Positions 52,518 to 60,801 are shown, counted from the first letter of the stretch. The stretch is DNA of 64,000 nucleotides from Streptomyces sp. MMBL 11-1 (GCF_028622875.1 NZ_CP117709.1:1364001-1428000), one strand, 5' to 3'. The notes: generated from the letters alone by a model not told the origin. Numbers and translations: made by a program.

Positions 52518-53809
52518 CCGTGTGCCCGGGCGGCGGCAGGACCGACGGATCATGGCCGGCGGAGGACCCTGAGCAGGACTCCGCACTGTCCTCCGCCCTG
52601 CTGGAGGACAGTGCGGAGGACCTGTACGAGAACGCGCCGTGCGGCTACCTCTCCACCCTGATGGACGGGCGGATCGCCAAGGTCAACGGAACGCTCCTGA
52701 AATGGCTCGGCCACCGTCGTGAGGAGCTGGTGGGCCGCAAGCACTTCTCCGACCTGCTGACCATCGGCGGCAGGCTCTACCACGAGACGCACTTCGCACC
52801 GCTGCTGCGGATGCAGGGCGAGGTCAACGGCGTCGCGCTGGAACTCAGGGCCGCGGACGGCGCCCGGCTGCCCGTCCTGGTCACCTCCACCGTCAAGCGG
52901 GACGCCGACGGCGAACCGCTGCTGATCCGCACCACTCTCCTCGACGCCCGGGACAGGCGTGCCTACGAGCGGGAACTCCTGCGGGCCCGGCAGGAGGCCG
53001 AGCGCGAACGCGAACGCGTGCAACGCCTCGCCACCACCCTGCAGCGCACCCTGATCCCGCCGGCCATCGAACCGGGTCCGGGCAGGGAGGCCGCGGCGCA
53101 CTACCACTTCGCGTCCACCGACCAGGTGGGCGGGGACTTCTACGATCTGTTCCCGCTCACCGCCGGAGCCTGGGGGTTCTTCATGGGGGACGTGCGCGGC
53201 AAGGGCGCCGACGCGGCCGTGGTGACGTCGTTGGCGCGGTACACCCTGCGAGCCGCCGCGGTCTTTGACCCCGTACCGGTCAGGGTTCTGGCCAACCTCA
53301 ACACCGCGCTCAACCACCGGACCGAGGGGGACGAACCGCTCTTCTGCACCGTGATCTTCGGCATGCTCACACCTGATGAGGAGAACGGCGCCGGGTTCCA
53401 CGTCGTCCTGGCCGGCGGCGGCCACCCTCCCGCCCTGCTGCTCAGGGCCGACGGCAGCGCCGACTACCTGCCCACCCCCGGCGGCCAGCTGGTCGGGGTC
53501 GTAGCGGACGCGCAGTTCACCACCGCCACCCTGGACCTGCGTCCCGGTGACACCCTGCTGCTCTACACCGACGGCCTGACCGAGGCCCGCACCGGGGGCC
53601 CGGGGGAACGCTACGGCGACGAAGCACTCCTGGACTTCGCGCGGTCCCTCGCCCCCACCTCGGCGCCCGTCGCCGTCAAGGAGCTCACCGCACTGCTGAA
53701 CTCGTTCGGCGAGGGGCTCGACGACGACACCGCGCTCCTGGCGATCAGCGTGCCCCGGGCGAAGGACGAGGAGTCCGGGCGGTCGGCGCCGGGCCCGGAC
53801 AGCACGTAG
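52514..53809 (+). CDS. RsbP-like PAS domain-coiled coil-PP2C phosphatase (SpoIIE type)
   Basis: Cytoplasmic protein of 431 residues. Residues about 35-155 form a PAS domain (LYENAPCGYLSTLMDGRIAKVNG), about 155-185 a charged coiled coil (RELLRARQEAERERERVQRL), and about 190-415 a PPM/SpoIIE phosphatase with HFASTDQVGGDFYDLFPL, MGDVRGKGADAAV and GLDDDTALLAI. It should dephosphorylate an anti-sigma antagonist (RsbV-like), releasing a stress sigma factor. No such target is in the window. GTG start overlaps the RsbQ-like stop by 4 nt. Confidence 0.87.
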   Translation: MTVCPGGGRTDGSWPAEDPEQDSALSSALLEDSAEDLYENAPCGYLSTLMDGRIAKVNGTLLKWLGHRREELVGRKHFSDLLTIGGRLYHETHFAPLLRMQGEVNGVALELRAADGARLPVLVTSTVKRDADGEPLLIRTTLLDARDRRAYERELLRARQEAERERERVQRLATTLQRTLIPPAIEPGPGREAAAHYHFASTDQVGGDFYDLFPLTAGAWGFFMGDVRGKGADAAVVTSLARYTLRAAAVFDPVPVRVLANLNTALNHRTEGDEPLFCTVIFGMLTPDEENGAGFHVVLAGGGHPPALLLRADGSADYLPTPGGQLVGVVADAQFTTATLDLRPGDTLLLYTDGLTEARTGGPGERYGDEALLDFARSLAPTSAPVAVKELTALLNSFGEGLDDDTALLAISVPRAKDEESGRSAPGPDST

Positions 53810-53906
53810 GGCATCCGCCCGATGCCGCCGCACAGCCTTACTCCGCAGCATGACCGTACGGCCCGCACGGCCGGGGCGCGGAGCACGAGGCGGAGGGCGG
53901 GGCGGC

Positions 53907-55262
53907 ATGGGCGGGCCGGCGGTGGTGCGGGTCCTGCGGGACCCGACGGCGGGGCGGTATCTGGCGGGGGTGGTCGTCTCCGGGTTCGGTACGTCCGCGA
54001 TGTGGCTCACGGCGGGGATCTGGGTCAAGTCGCTGACCGGGTCGGACAGTCTGGCGGCGCTGACGGTGTGCGCGATGTGGGCCCCGGTGCTGGCCGGGCC
54101 CGCGCTCGGCGCGCTCGCGGACCGGATGGACCGGAAGAAGCTGCTGGTGCGGGTGAACCTGGCGATGGCCTGTCTGCTGGCGTCGCTGGTGCTGGTGGAC
54201 TCCGGCCGCACCGTCTGGCTGGTCTTCGTGGTGCTGGTCCTCTACGGGGCGAGCGGCGTCCTGCTCGACGCGGCGGAGTCGGCGCTCGTCGCGGGGACCG
54301 TGCCCGCCTCGCTGCTGGCGGACTTCAACGGGCTGCGGACGACGGCCAACGAGGGCATGAAACTGGTCGCCCCGCTGGCGGGCGCCGGGCTGTACGCGCG
54401 GTTCGGCGGCCCGGCCGTGGCGCTGCTGGACGCGGCGACGTGCGCCCTGGCCGCCCTGATCCTCGCCCGGCTGCGGGTGCGGGAGGCTCCGCGGCCCCCG
54501 GTGGGGGCGTGGCGCGGTGAACTCCTCGCCGGGCTGCGGCGGATACGCGCCTCGGACGTGCTCCGCCCGCTGGTGACGGCGGGGGCGGCGACGATGCTGC
54601 TGGCAGGGGTGAACGGGGCCGTGACGTTCGGTTACGTCGATGATGTGCTCGGCCGGACGCCGGAGTACGCGGGGATCCTCTACGCGGTGCAGGGCGCCGG
54701 TTCCGTGGCGGTGGGGCTGCTCGTGGGGCCGCTGCTGCGCCGGCTGCCGGAGCGGGTGTTCGCGGCGGGCGGCATGGCGTTGTTCGCGCTGGCGGTGGGC
54801 GCCCGGACGCTGCCGTACGACGGGGTGGCCCTGGCGGCGAGCGCGGCGATCGGGTTCGGCCTGCCGTGCGTGCTGATCGCGACGATGACGGCGGTGCAGC
54901 GGGAGACGCCGGACGCGGAGCTGGGGCGGACGGCGGCGACGGCCGGCTCGCTGATGACGGCGCCCAACGCGGTGGCCCTGGCGGTGGGGGCGGGACTCGT
55001 CGCGGTGGTGGACGTGCGGGTGCTGACGGCGGTGGGCGGGGCGGCGGGGCTGCTGGCCGCGGCGCTGCTGGCGGCGGGGGCGGCACGGCGCGGCACCGGC
55101 CCCACGTCGGCCTCCAGCCCCACGTCGGCCTCCGGCTCCGCGTCGTCGTCCGCCCCCGGTTCGTCATCCGGCCCCGCGTCGACAGCGGCTCCTGTGCCGG
55201 CGCCCCGCCCCGGGGAGTCCAGTCCCGCAGGGGAGTCCGGCCCCGCGTCACCCCAGCCGTGA
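53907..55262 (+). CDS. Major facilitator superfamily transporter
   Basis: Membrane protein of about 451 residues with about twelve helices. LADRMDRKKLLVRVNLAMA is the MFS loop 2-3 motif. The C-terminal 70 residues are Ser/Pro/Ala-rich. I chose ATG 53907 because GGAGGG lies 9 nt upstream; ATG 53850 is possible but lacks an SD. The 3' end overlaps the convergent gene by 15 bp. Substrate unknown; it resembles drug-efflux types more than sugar importers. Confidence 0.82.
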   Translation: MGGPAVVRVLRDPTAGRYLAGVVVSGFGTSAMWLTAGIWVKSLTGSDSLAALTVCAMWAPVLAGPALGALADRMDRKKLLVRVNLAMACLLASLVLVDSGRTVWLVFVVLVLYGASGVLLDAAESALVAGTVPASLLADFNGLRTTANEGMKLVAPLAGAGLYARFGGPAVALLDAATCALAALILARLRVREAPRPPVGAWRGELLAGLRRIRASDVLRPLVTAGAATMLLAGVNGAVTFGYVDDVLGRTPEYAGILYAVQGAGSVAVGLLVGPLLRRLPERVFAAGGMALFALAVGARTLPYDGVALAASAAIGFGLPCVLIATMTAVQRETPDAELGRTAATAGSLMTAPNAVALAVGAGLVAVVDVRVLTAVGGAAGLLAAALLAAGAARRGTGPTSASSPTSASGSASSSAPGSSSGPASTAAPVPAPRPGESSPAGESGPASPQP

Positions 55263-56423
55263 GAGAGCGGCGGCGACCGCCTCCAGGTCCGGGCCCGAGG
55301 CGAGCCCCGCGTGGTACAGGCGCAGTTGGTCAGCGCCGAGCGAGGCGGCGTGGGCCGCGTCGCGCTCCAGGGTGCGAGGGCTTCCGCCCATTCCCGTGAC
55401 GATCCCGAAGTTGGCGGCGCGCACGCCGCCCCGGCCGGCGAACGGCCCGAGGACCGCTTCCCGGGCGCTGTCGGGTCCGGTGCAGGGCAGCACCACGCCG
55501 TCGGCCACGGTCAGGATGTGGTCCGCCTCGACGCCGACGTTGGCCCCGGTGCGGTACGGGACGGGGTCGGCGTGCAGCAGCACCTGGAAGCCGGACGGGG
55601 CAGCGCCCCGTACCGCCGCGACGGCAGCCTCCTGGAACGCGCGGGCGACCCGGCCGCGCCACCGCAGGGTGGCGTCCGCGAGCTCGGGCCCGAGCAGCTT
55701 CCCGATGCCTTCCCGGCCGGACTCCGGGGAACCGGCGCCGGACCAGGCCGGTTCCAGGGCGCGGCGGACGGCGGCGGACAGCTCGCCGGGGTCGGCGCCC
55801 GCCTGCCCGTACCCCTCGCGGCAGTCCGGGCAGAAGCACAGCGACATCAGGTACTGCGCCGCCTCGCCGAGGTCCACGCCGGCGACCTTGTCATGGGCGT
55901 GCAGATGGGCGAAGCCGTACCAGCCGCAGGACTCCAGTTCGGTCCCGCGGGTTCCGGGCCGGGCGGCGGCCTCCGCCGCGAGGTCGACGAGGTAGGCGCG
56001 CACGGCGGGGCGGGCGATGCAGGGGGCCCAGGGGTAGCGGTCCCCGTAGGCGTTGACCACCGAGGTGTCCGGGTGCTCCGCGCCGAGCCGCGTGCTGTGG
56101 GCGAGGACCACCCAGCTGTGCACCTCCAGGCCGGCGGCGGCGAGCGCGCCCGCGGCCTCCCCGTACGGATCGTCGCCGTCCGTCCAGCTCTGGCGGTACG
56201 GGGCGAGGGCCCGCCCCGCCCAGCGGGCCGGGTCCGGCGGATAGAGGACGGCGGCGTGCCCGGCGGTGACGACGCGGTGGGCGGGGTGGCGGGGGGTCAG
56301 GGCCCGGGTGGAGTGGTAGGCGGAGGCCAGGGTGACCTGGCGGACGCCGAGGTCCGCGATCCGGGCGGCGGCGTCCGGGTCCCCGACGACGTCCCACGGG
56401 TAGAGGAAAGCGCCGGCCTTCAC
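55248..56423 (-). CDS. TIM-barrel-like protein with CFCPDC motif, function unknown
   Basis: Protein of 391 residues with no signal peptide. The opening KAGAFLYPWDVVGDPDAAARI and the repeat pattern of strands and helices suggest a (beta/alpha)8 barrel like putative glycoside hydrolases. SLCFCPDCREGYG contains three Cys and a possible metal site. GTG start overlaps the kdgD stop by 4 nt, so it is the second gene of that operon, near uronate dehydrogenase; it may act on an uronate-containing substrate or a lactone. I do not recognise a named family. Confidence 0.65.
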   Translation of the reverse strand: MKAGAFLYPWDVVGDPDAAARIADLGVRQVTLASAYHSTRALTPRHPAHRVVTAGHAAVLYPPDPARWAGRALAPYRQSWTDGDDPYGEAAGALAAAGLEVHSWVVLAHSTRLGAEHPDTSVVNAYGDRYPWAPCIARPAVRAYLVDLAAEAAARPGTRGTELESCGWYGFAHLHAHDKVAGVDLGEAAQYLMSLCFCPDCREGYGQAGADPGELSAAVRRALEPAWSGAGSPESGREGIGKLLGPELADATLRWRGRVARAFQEAAVAAVRGAAPSGFQVLLHADPVPYRTGANVGVEADHILTVADGVVLPCTGPDSAREAVLGPFAGRGGVRAANFGIVTGMGGSPRTLERDAAHAASLGADQLRLYHAGLASGPDLEAVAAALSRLG

Positions 56424-57421
56424 GCCCGGCCCCCGGCCCGGACAGGAGCCCGGCCCGCCGGGGGGCGCTGTTCCCGGGATGCCCGTTCCTCCAGCAGGGC
56501 GCGGCCGCTCGCGATGATCTCGATGAGGTCCTCGACGTGCGCGGCGGACGGTTCGGTGAGCGGGGTGCGTACCTCACCGACATCCAGGCCCTGGAGCCGG
56601 ACACCGGCCTTGACCAGGGAGACGGCGTATCCGCGGCCCTGGGCGCGCAGTTCGACGAGCGGCCGGTAGAAGTGGTCGAGCAACCCGTGCACCAGGGCGT
56701 CGTCCCCGGAGTCCAGGGCCCGGTGGAAGGCGAGGGCGATGTCCGGGGCGAAGGCGAAGACGGCGGAGGAGTAGAGGGTGACGCCGATGCCCCGGTAGGC
56801 GGGGCCGGTGAGCTCGGCGGTGGGCAGTCCGTTGAAGTAGAGGAAGTCGCCGCCGGGCCGGTGGGTGCGGACCGCGCTGACGATGCGCTGCATGAGGTCG
56901 AGGTCGCCGTGGCCGTCCTTGAGCCCGATGACGCCGGGGGTGCCCGCCAGGGCGACGACCGTCTCGGGGGTGAGGATCGCGTTGTCACGCTGGTAGACGA
57001 TCGTCTCCAGGCCGGTGGCCGCCGCGAGCGCCGCGTAGTGCTTCAGCAGCCCTTCCTGGTCAGCGACGACGAGATAGGGCGGCATCGCGAGGAGCCCGTC
57101 CGCGCCGGCCTCCTCGGCGGCCCGCGCGTACTGGACGGCGAGCGCCGTGCCGTAGCCGGCCCCCGCGAGGACGGGAACCTCTCCGGCGGTCTCCTCGACG
57201 GCGGCGGCGACCGCGAGGCGGAACTCCTCCGGAGTCAGCGCATGGAACTCGCCCGTGCCGCAGCAGGCGAAGACCGCGGCGGCTCCGGCGTCGATCCCGG
57301 CCCGCACATGGGCGCGGAAGACGGCGAGGTCGACGGTGCCGTCCGGCCCGAACGCGGTCACGGGGAAGAAGAGCGGCCCGGCGACTTCGCTGAGCCGGGC
57401 GGCAAGGGGGGCTGAGGTCAC
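56420..57421 (-). CDS. kdgD: 5-Dehydro-4-deoxyglucarate dehydratase (KdgD, DapA superfamily)
   Basis: Enzyme of 333 residues that converts 5-dehydro-4-deoxyglucarate to 2-oxoglutarate semialdehyde and CO2. The TIM barrel has GPLFFPVTAFGPDGTVDL, the Tyr of TIVYQRDNAILTP and Schiff-base Lys in GVIGLKDGHGDLDLMQ; FLYFNGLPTAELT is a KdgD signature. GTG 57421 has GGGAG upstream; a longer frame exists to 57454. It is divergent from uronate dehydrogenase and its product is the substrate of the dehydrogenase at 44933-46450. Confidence 0.88.
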   Translation of the reverse strand: MTSAPLAARLSEVAGPLFFPVTAFGPDGTVDLAVFRAHVRAGIDAGAAAVFACCGTGEFHALTPEEFRLAVAAAVEETAGEVPVLAGAGYGTALAVQYARAAEEAGADGLLAMPPYLVVADQEGLLKHYAALAAATGLETIVYQRDNAILTPETVVALAGTPGVIGLKDGHGDLDLMQRIVSAVRTHRPGGDFLYFNGLPTAELTGPAYRGIGVTLYSSAVFAFAPDIALAFHRALDSGDDALVHGLLDHFYRPLVELRAQGRGYAVSLVKAGVRLQGLDVGEVRTPLTEPSAAHVEDLIEIIASGRALLEERASREQRPPAGRAPVRAGGRA

Positions 57422-57464
57422 GGGCGCTCCCTGAGCAGACGCAGGCGTGCACAATTCTGATCGG

Positions 57465-57482
57465 TGTCCATATTTCTGAACA
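57465..57482 (+). promoter_or_regulatory. Candidate IclR-type operator upstream of kdgD and uronate dehydrogenase
   Basis: TGTCCATATTTCTGAACA matches 13 of 18 positions of the site at 46532-46549, and the right nine bases are identical. It lies 43 nt before the kdgD start and 147 nt before uronate dehydrogenase. A further TTCTGA occurs at 57455-57460. Confidence 0.55.
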
Positions 57483-57629
57483 ACCTCACGCTAAGGCAGC
57501 CTTCAACGGCAGGTCAAGGCGGACGCGGGCTCTTGACGCACCTCCCGCCCCCTCTTTAGCTTGTCCACGCATGTGAATGTCAGCCAGCATTGCGCACAGC
57601 GCCCGCGTACGCCCCGAGGAGACCCCCGT

Positions 57630-58439
57630 ATGACCGCTCCCCGTACCGTCCTGCTCACCGGCGCCGCAGGCGGCCTCGGCACCCTGATGCGGGGGCTGCT
57701 GCCCGCGTACGGATACGACCTGCGTCTGTTCGACGTGGTCCCGGTGGAGGGAGCGCCCGAGGCGATCACCGCCGACCTCAACGACCGGGAGGCGCTGCGC
57801 GAGGCCGTGCGCGGGGTGGACGCGGTCATCCACCTGGCGGGCATCTCGCTGGAGTCCACGTTCGACAAGATCCTCCGCGCCAACATCCAGGGCACGCACC
57901 ACCTCTACGAGGCCGCCCGCGAGGAGGGCGTCCGGCGCATCGTGTCCGCCTCCTCCAACCACGTCATCGGGCACACCCCGCGCCCGGCTCCGGGCGATCC
58001 GCTGATCCCCCTGGACGCCCCGCGCCGCCCCGACACCTTCTACGGGCTCTCGAAGTGCTTCGGCGAGGACCTGGCCCAGCTCTACTGGGACCGGCACGGG
58101 CTGGAGACGGTCTCGGTACGGATCGGGTCCTGCTTCCCCGAGCCCACCTCGGTGCGGATGCTGTCGGTCTGGATGAGCCCCGGTGACGGCGCCCGGCTGT
58201 TCCACGCGGCCCTCACCGCCGAGGACGTCGGGCACACCGTCGTGTACGGCTCCTCCGCCAATACCCGCCTGTGGTGGGACCTGACGCCGGCCCGGGCGCT
58301 GGGCTACCGGCCGCTGGACGACTCGGAGCCGTACGCGGCGAAGCTCGTCGCCGAACAGGGCGAGCTGGACCCGGACAATCCGGCGCACGCCCGCGTGGGC
58401 GGCCACTTCGCGACCGACCCGCCGATCTGGCCGCACTGA
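57630..58439 (+). CDS. udh: Uronate dehydrogenase (NAD-dependent epimerase fold)
   Basis: Enzyme of 269 residues that oxidises D-glucuronate or D-galacturonate to the aldarolactone. TGAAGGLGTLMRGLL is the NAD motif, YGLSKCFGEDLA holds the YxxxK catalytic pair, and SASSNHVIGHT is a hallmark of characterised uronate dehydrogenases. Start ATG 57630 has GAGGAG upstream. It diverges from kdgD, which together with the semialdehyde dehydrogenase completes the path to 2-oxoglutarate except for the aldarate dehydratase, which I do not find here. Confidence 0.85.
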   Translation: MTAPRTVLLTGAAGGLGTLMRGLLPAYGYDLRLFDVVPVEGAPEAITADLNDREALREAVRGVDAVIHLAGISLESTFDKILRANIQGTHHLYEAAREEGVRRIVSASSNHVIGHTPRPAPGDPLIPLDAPRRPDTFYGLSKCFGEDLAQLYWDRHGLETVSVRIGSCFPEPTSVRMLSVWMSPGDGARLFHAALTAEDVGHTVVYGSSANTRLWWDLTPARALGYRPLDDSEPYAAKLVAEQGELDPDNPAHARVGGHFATDPPIWPH

Positions 58440-58444
58440 GCCTG

Positions 58445-58558
58445 CCGGAAGCGCAGCGCAGGGCCGACCGGGAGCGGAGCGCAGGTACCGGCGAAAGCGG
58501 AGCGCAGGGCCCGGGCGGAAGCGGTGGACGGCCCGGGCGGGAGCGGCGGAGGGGCCCG
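58445..58558. repeat. Degenerate tandem repeat, five copies of about 22 bp
   Basis: Units beginning near 58445, 58468, 58488, 58511 and 58533 share a CCGG(G/C)..AGCGGAGCGCAGGG core with 20-23 bp spacing. It fills most of the gap after uronate dehydrogenase; no coding role is evident. Confidence 0.6.
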
Positions 58559-58610
58559 GCGGCGGAAATCGGGGCGACGGGGGCTCGGCGAGGCGGGCAG
58601 GATACGGGCC

Positions 58611-58832
58611 ATGCCGAGACCTTCCGGATTCCAGTACGAACAGCACGGCGACCAGAGCGTCACCATCACCCACCACGGCCGCCCCGCGGGCACCCTGCGC
58701 GGCGGCCGGGCGGCGAAGTTCCTGGCCGAGGTGGGCTCGGGCGACGCCCAGCTGGTGATGGCGCGCTGGACCGGCGCGTACAAGCACGGCAACGAGCGCA
58801 CCGCCCGCGACCACCCCCGCAACCGCCGCTGA
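58611..58832 (+). CDS. Small conserved hypothetical protein
   Basis: Protein of 73 residues: N-terminal half hydrophilic (QYEQHGDQSVTITHHGRPAG), C-terminal half basic (KFLAEVGSGDAQLVMARWTG then ARDHPRNRR). No domain recognised. CAGGAT lies 7 nt before ATG 58611, so the mRNA may be leaderless. The gene is isolated from its neighbours. Confidence 0.6.
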   Translation: MPRPSGFQYEQHGDQSVTITHHGRPAGTLRGGRAAKFLAEVGSGDAQLVMARWTGAYKHGNERTARDHPRNRR

Positions 58833-58907
58833 GAGCCCTCCGACGGCCATCCTCCGGACGGCCGAAGGTAAGGGAACGGCAAAGCCGGGTCGTTCGTTAC
58901 CCCGTGC

Positions 58908-60146
58908 ATGACCGCAATGACCCCCGGCTCGAACATCCCTCTCTCCGCCGCCCGCGTGGCGGTGGACGTCGCCGCTCCGGTGCGGCTCGACGTCTCGGGC
59001 CTGCTGCTCACCGCCGACGGCAAGGTGCGCTCCGACGACGACTTCATCTTCTACAACCAGCCCTCGGGCCCGGGCGTGACCTACCGCTCCGGCGGGGGCT
59101 CCACGCCCGACGCGATCGTGGTGGACACCGCGGCCGTCCCGCCGGGCATCGAGAAGATCGTCGTCACCGCGAGCCCCGACGCCGCGGGCCAGACCTTCCA
59201 GGGCGTCGAGCCCACCGCCACCGTGCGCAACGCGGATGACGGCAGCGCGCTCGCCACCTTCACCCCGCCGCGGCTGGGCACCGAGACGGCGCTCGTGGTC
59301 ATCGAGATCTACCTGCGCAACGGGGCCTGGAAGGCCCGCGCGGTCGGCCAGGGTTACGCGAACGGGCTGGCCGGGATCGCCACGGACTTCGGCGTCTCGG
59401 TCGAGGAGCCCGCGGCCCCGGTCGCCCCTCCGGCTCCGACGGCCCCCGCCCCGGCCGCCGCCGCGCCGCCCGCTCCGGTCGCCGCCCCCGTCGACCCGCG
59501 GATCACCCCGCCCGCTCCGGCCGCCCCGCCCGCTCCCCCGGCGGCCCCGGCCGCGCCCGCGGGCTCCGGGAAGATCAACCTGGACAAGGGCCGGGTCAAC
59601 CTCCAGAAGAACCAGACCGTGTCCCTCGTCAAGGGCGGCGCCCCGCTGCTCTCGCGGGTCAGGATGGGCCTGGGCTGGGAGCCCGCCTTCCGCGGCAAGG
59701 ACATCGACCTGGACGCGTCGGTGATCGCCTACGGCCCCAACCGCAACCACCTGGACAGCTGCTACTTCGGCAAGCTGACCATCCTGAACGGGGCGATCAA
59801 GCACTCCGGCGACAACCTCACCGGTGAGGGCGCGGGCGACGACGAGGTGATCATGGTGGACCTCGGCCGGATCCCCGCCGAGGCGACCGGCCTGGTCTTC
59901 ACGGTGAACTCGTTCACCGGCCAGAAGTTCAACGAGGTGGCCAAGGCCTACTGCCGGCTGATCGACGACGCGTCCGGCGAGGAGCTGGTCCGCTTCGACC
60001 TCACCGGCGCCGAACCGCAGACCGGCGTGATGATGGCCAAGCTCATCAAGCAGTTCACCGGCGAGTGGGAGATGACCGCGATGGGCGAGTTCGTGAAGTC
60101 ACGCACCGTGCGGGGCATGGTCAAGCCCGCCGCCAAGTCCCTGTAA
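58908..60146 (+). CDS. TerD family protein with two TerD domains
   Basis: Cytoplasmic protein of 412 residues. Domain 1 (1-165) has MTPGSNIPL, the acidic Ca-binding stretch DDDFIFYNQPSG and TFTPPRLGTETALVV. A Pro/Ala linker (about 168-220) follows. Domain 2 (about 222-410) has KGKDIDLDASVIAYG-like motif (RGKDIDLDASVIAYG) and MVDLGRIPAEATGLVFTVNSF. TerD proteins are linked to tellurite and general stress or metal response. No ter partners are nearby. GTG is not needed: ATG 58908 is the start. Confidence 0.88.
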   Translation: MTAMTPGSNIPLSAARVAVDVAAPVRLDVSGLLLTADGKVRSDDDFIFYNQPSGPGVTYRSGGGSTPDAIVVDTAAVPPGIEKIVVTASPDAAGQTFQGVEPTATVRNADDGSALATFTPPRLGTETALVVIEIYLRNGAWKARAVGQGYANGLAGIATDFGVSVEEPAAPVAPPAPTAPAPAAAAPPAPVAAPVDPRITPPAPAAPPAPPAAPAAPAGSGKINLDKGRVNLQKNQTVSLVKGGAPLLSRVRMGLGWEPAFRGKDIDLDASVIAYGPNRNHLDSCYFGKLTILNGAIKHSGDNLTGEGAGDDEVIMVDLGRIPAEATGLVFTVNSFTGQKFNEVAKAYCRLIDDASGEELVRFDLTGAEPQTGVMMAKLIKQFTGEWEMTAMGEFVKSRTVRGMVKPAAKSL

Positions 60147-60182
60147 CCACCGTGGGCCCTCGCCGGGGGGCCGCAACGGAGT

Positions 60183-60214
60183 CCGGGGCGCCTGAAGGGA
60201 TTCAGGCGCCCCGG
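60183..60214. terminator. Terminator after the TerD gene
   Basis: A perfect 14-bp stem (60183-60196 with 60201-60214) and a GGGA loop begin 36 nt after the TerD stop and also lie beyond the stop of the convergent small gene. Confidence 0.85.
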
Positions 60215-60254
60215 GTCCGGAGAAGACGGACGCTGCTCGTACTCGTCCCGCGTC

Positions 60255-60479
60255 TCAGAGCTTGGTCAGTTTGGAGTACGGGCTCAGGATCCTTCCCTGA
60301 CGCCCCGAGAAGTCGATGAGGACTGCGTCGTTGTCGCCCTCGACAGCAAGGATCCTGCCGAGCCCGAACTGGTCGTGCGACACCCTGTCGCCCACATCGA
60401 AGCATTCGACCGGTGGGGCCTCCTGGGCCGGGCGGTTGAAGGGACTGGAAGGCAGGTGACGCCGGGCTGACTGTTTCAT
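60255..60479 (-). CDS. Small Tudor/SH3-like domain protein resembling the PcrA/UvrD C-terminus
   Basis: Protein of 74 residues. From residue 27 to the end (FDVGDRVSHDQFGLGRILAV, VLIDFSGRQGRILSPYSKL) it matches my memory of the C-terminal Tudor-like domain of actinobacterial PcrA/UvrD, which contacts RNA polymerase. Here it stands alone with a short basic N-terminus. ATG 60479. It could bind RNA polymerase or another helicase; it is too small to be an enzyme. Confidence 0.75.
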   Translation of the reverse strand: MKQSARRHLPSSPFNRPAQEAPPVECFDVGDRVSHDQFGLGRILAVEGDNDAVLIDFSGRQGRILSPYSKLTKL

Positions 60480-60755
60480 TAAGTCGAGTATGCGCCCTGT
60501 GAGGGCCCTACGCCATGCCCGTCGGCGCCCGGGGCCCCAGACGTGCCGGATTCGTAATCAGCGCCCACCACGGCCGGTCAGCGCTTCCTCCCGCCTCCAG
60601 CGGCGGAACCAGGCGGCACGCCGCACCGGAAAGACCCCCGAACGTGTGGCGGTTTCCGTCACCGGACGGGCGTGGCCGGACCGGTATCCGGCCGGATTCC
60701 CGGTGGGGACGGCGAGCCACTGACAGCCGCTTTGTAAGAGCGGAGCTCCTCGGCC
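60480..60755. other. Intergenic region between two leftward genes
   Basis: About 320 bases lie between the Tudor-like gene and the repeat-rich protein gene, the last 35 being a terminator listed separately. It probably carries the promoter of the Tudor-like gene. Open frames here have no SD or recognisable domain. Confidence 0.45.
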
Positions 60756-60789
60756 GAGCGGCGCTCGGGCGGAGCCCCGAGCGCCGCTC
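60756..60789 (-). terminator. Terminator of the repeat-rich protein gene
   Basis: A perfect 14-bp stem (60756-60769 with 60776-60789) and a 6-nt loop begin 13 nt after the stop of the leftward gene ending at 60802. Confidence 0.75.
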
Positions 60790-60801
60790 CGGGCCGAGCC
60801 C

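Noticed and set aside
57486..59804. A 772-codon minus-strand open frame
   Set aside because: Antisense to uronate dehydrogenase and the first TerD domain; product is low-complexity.
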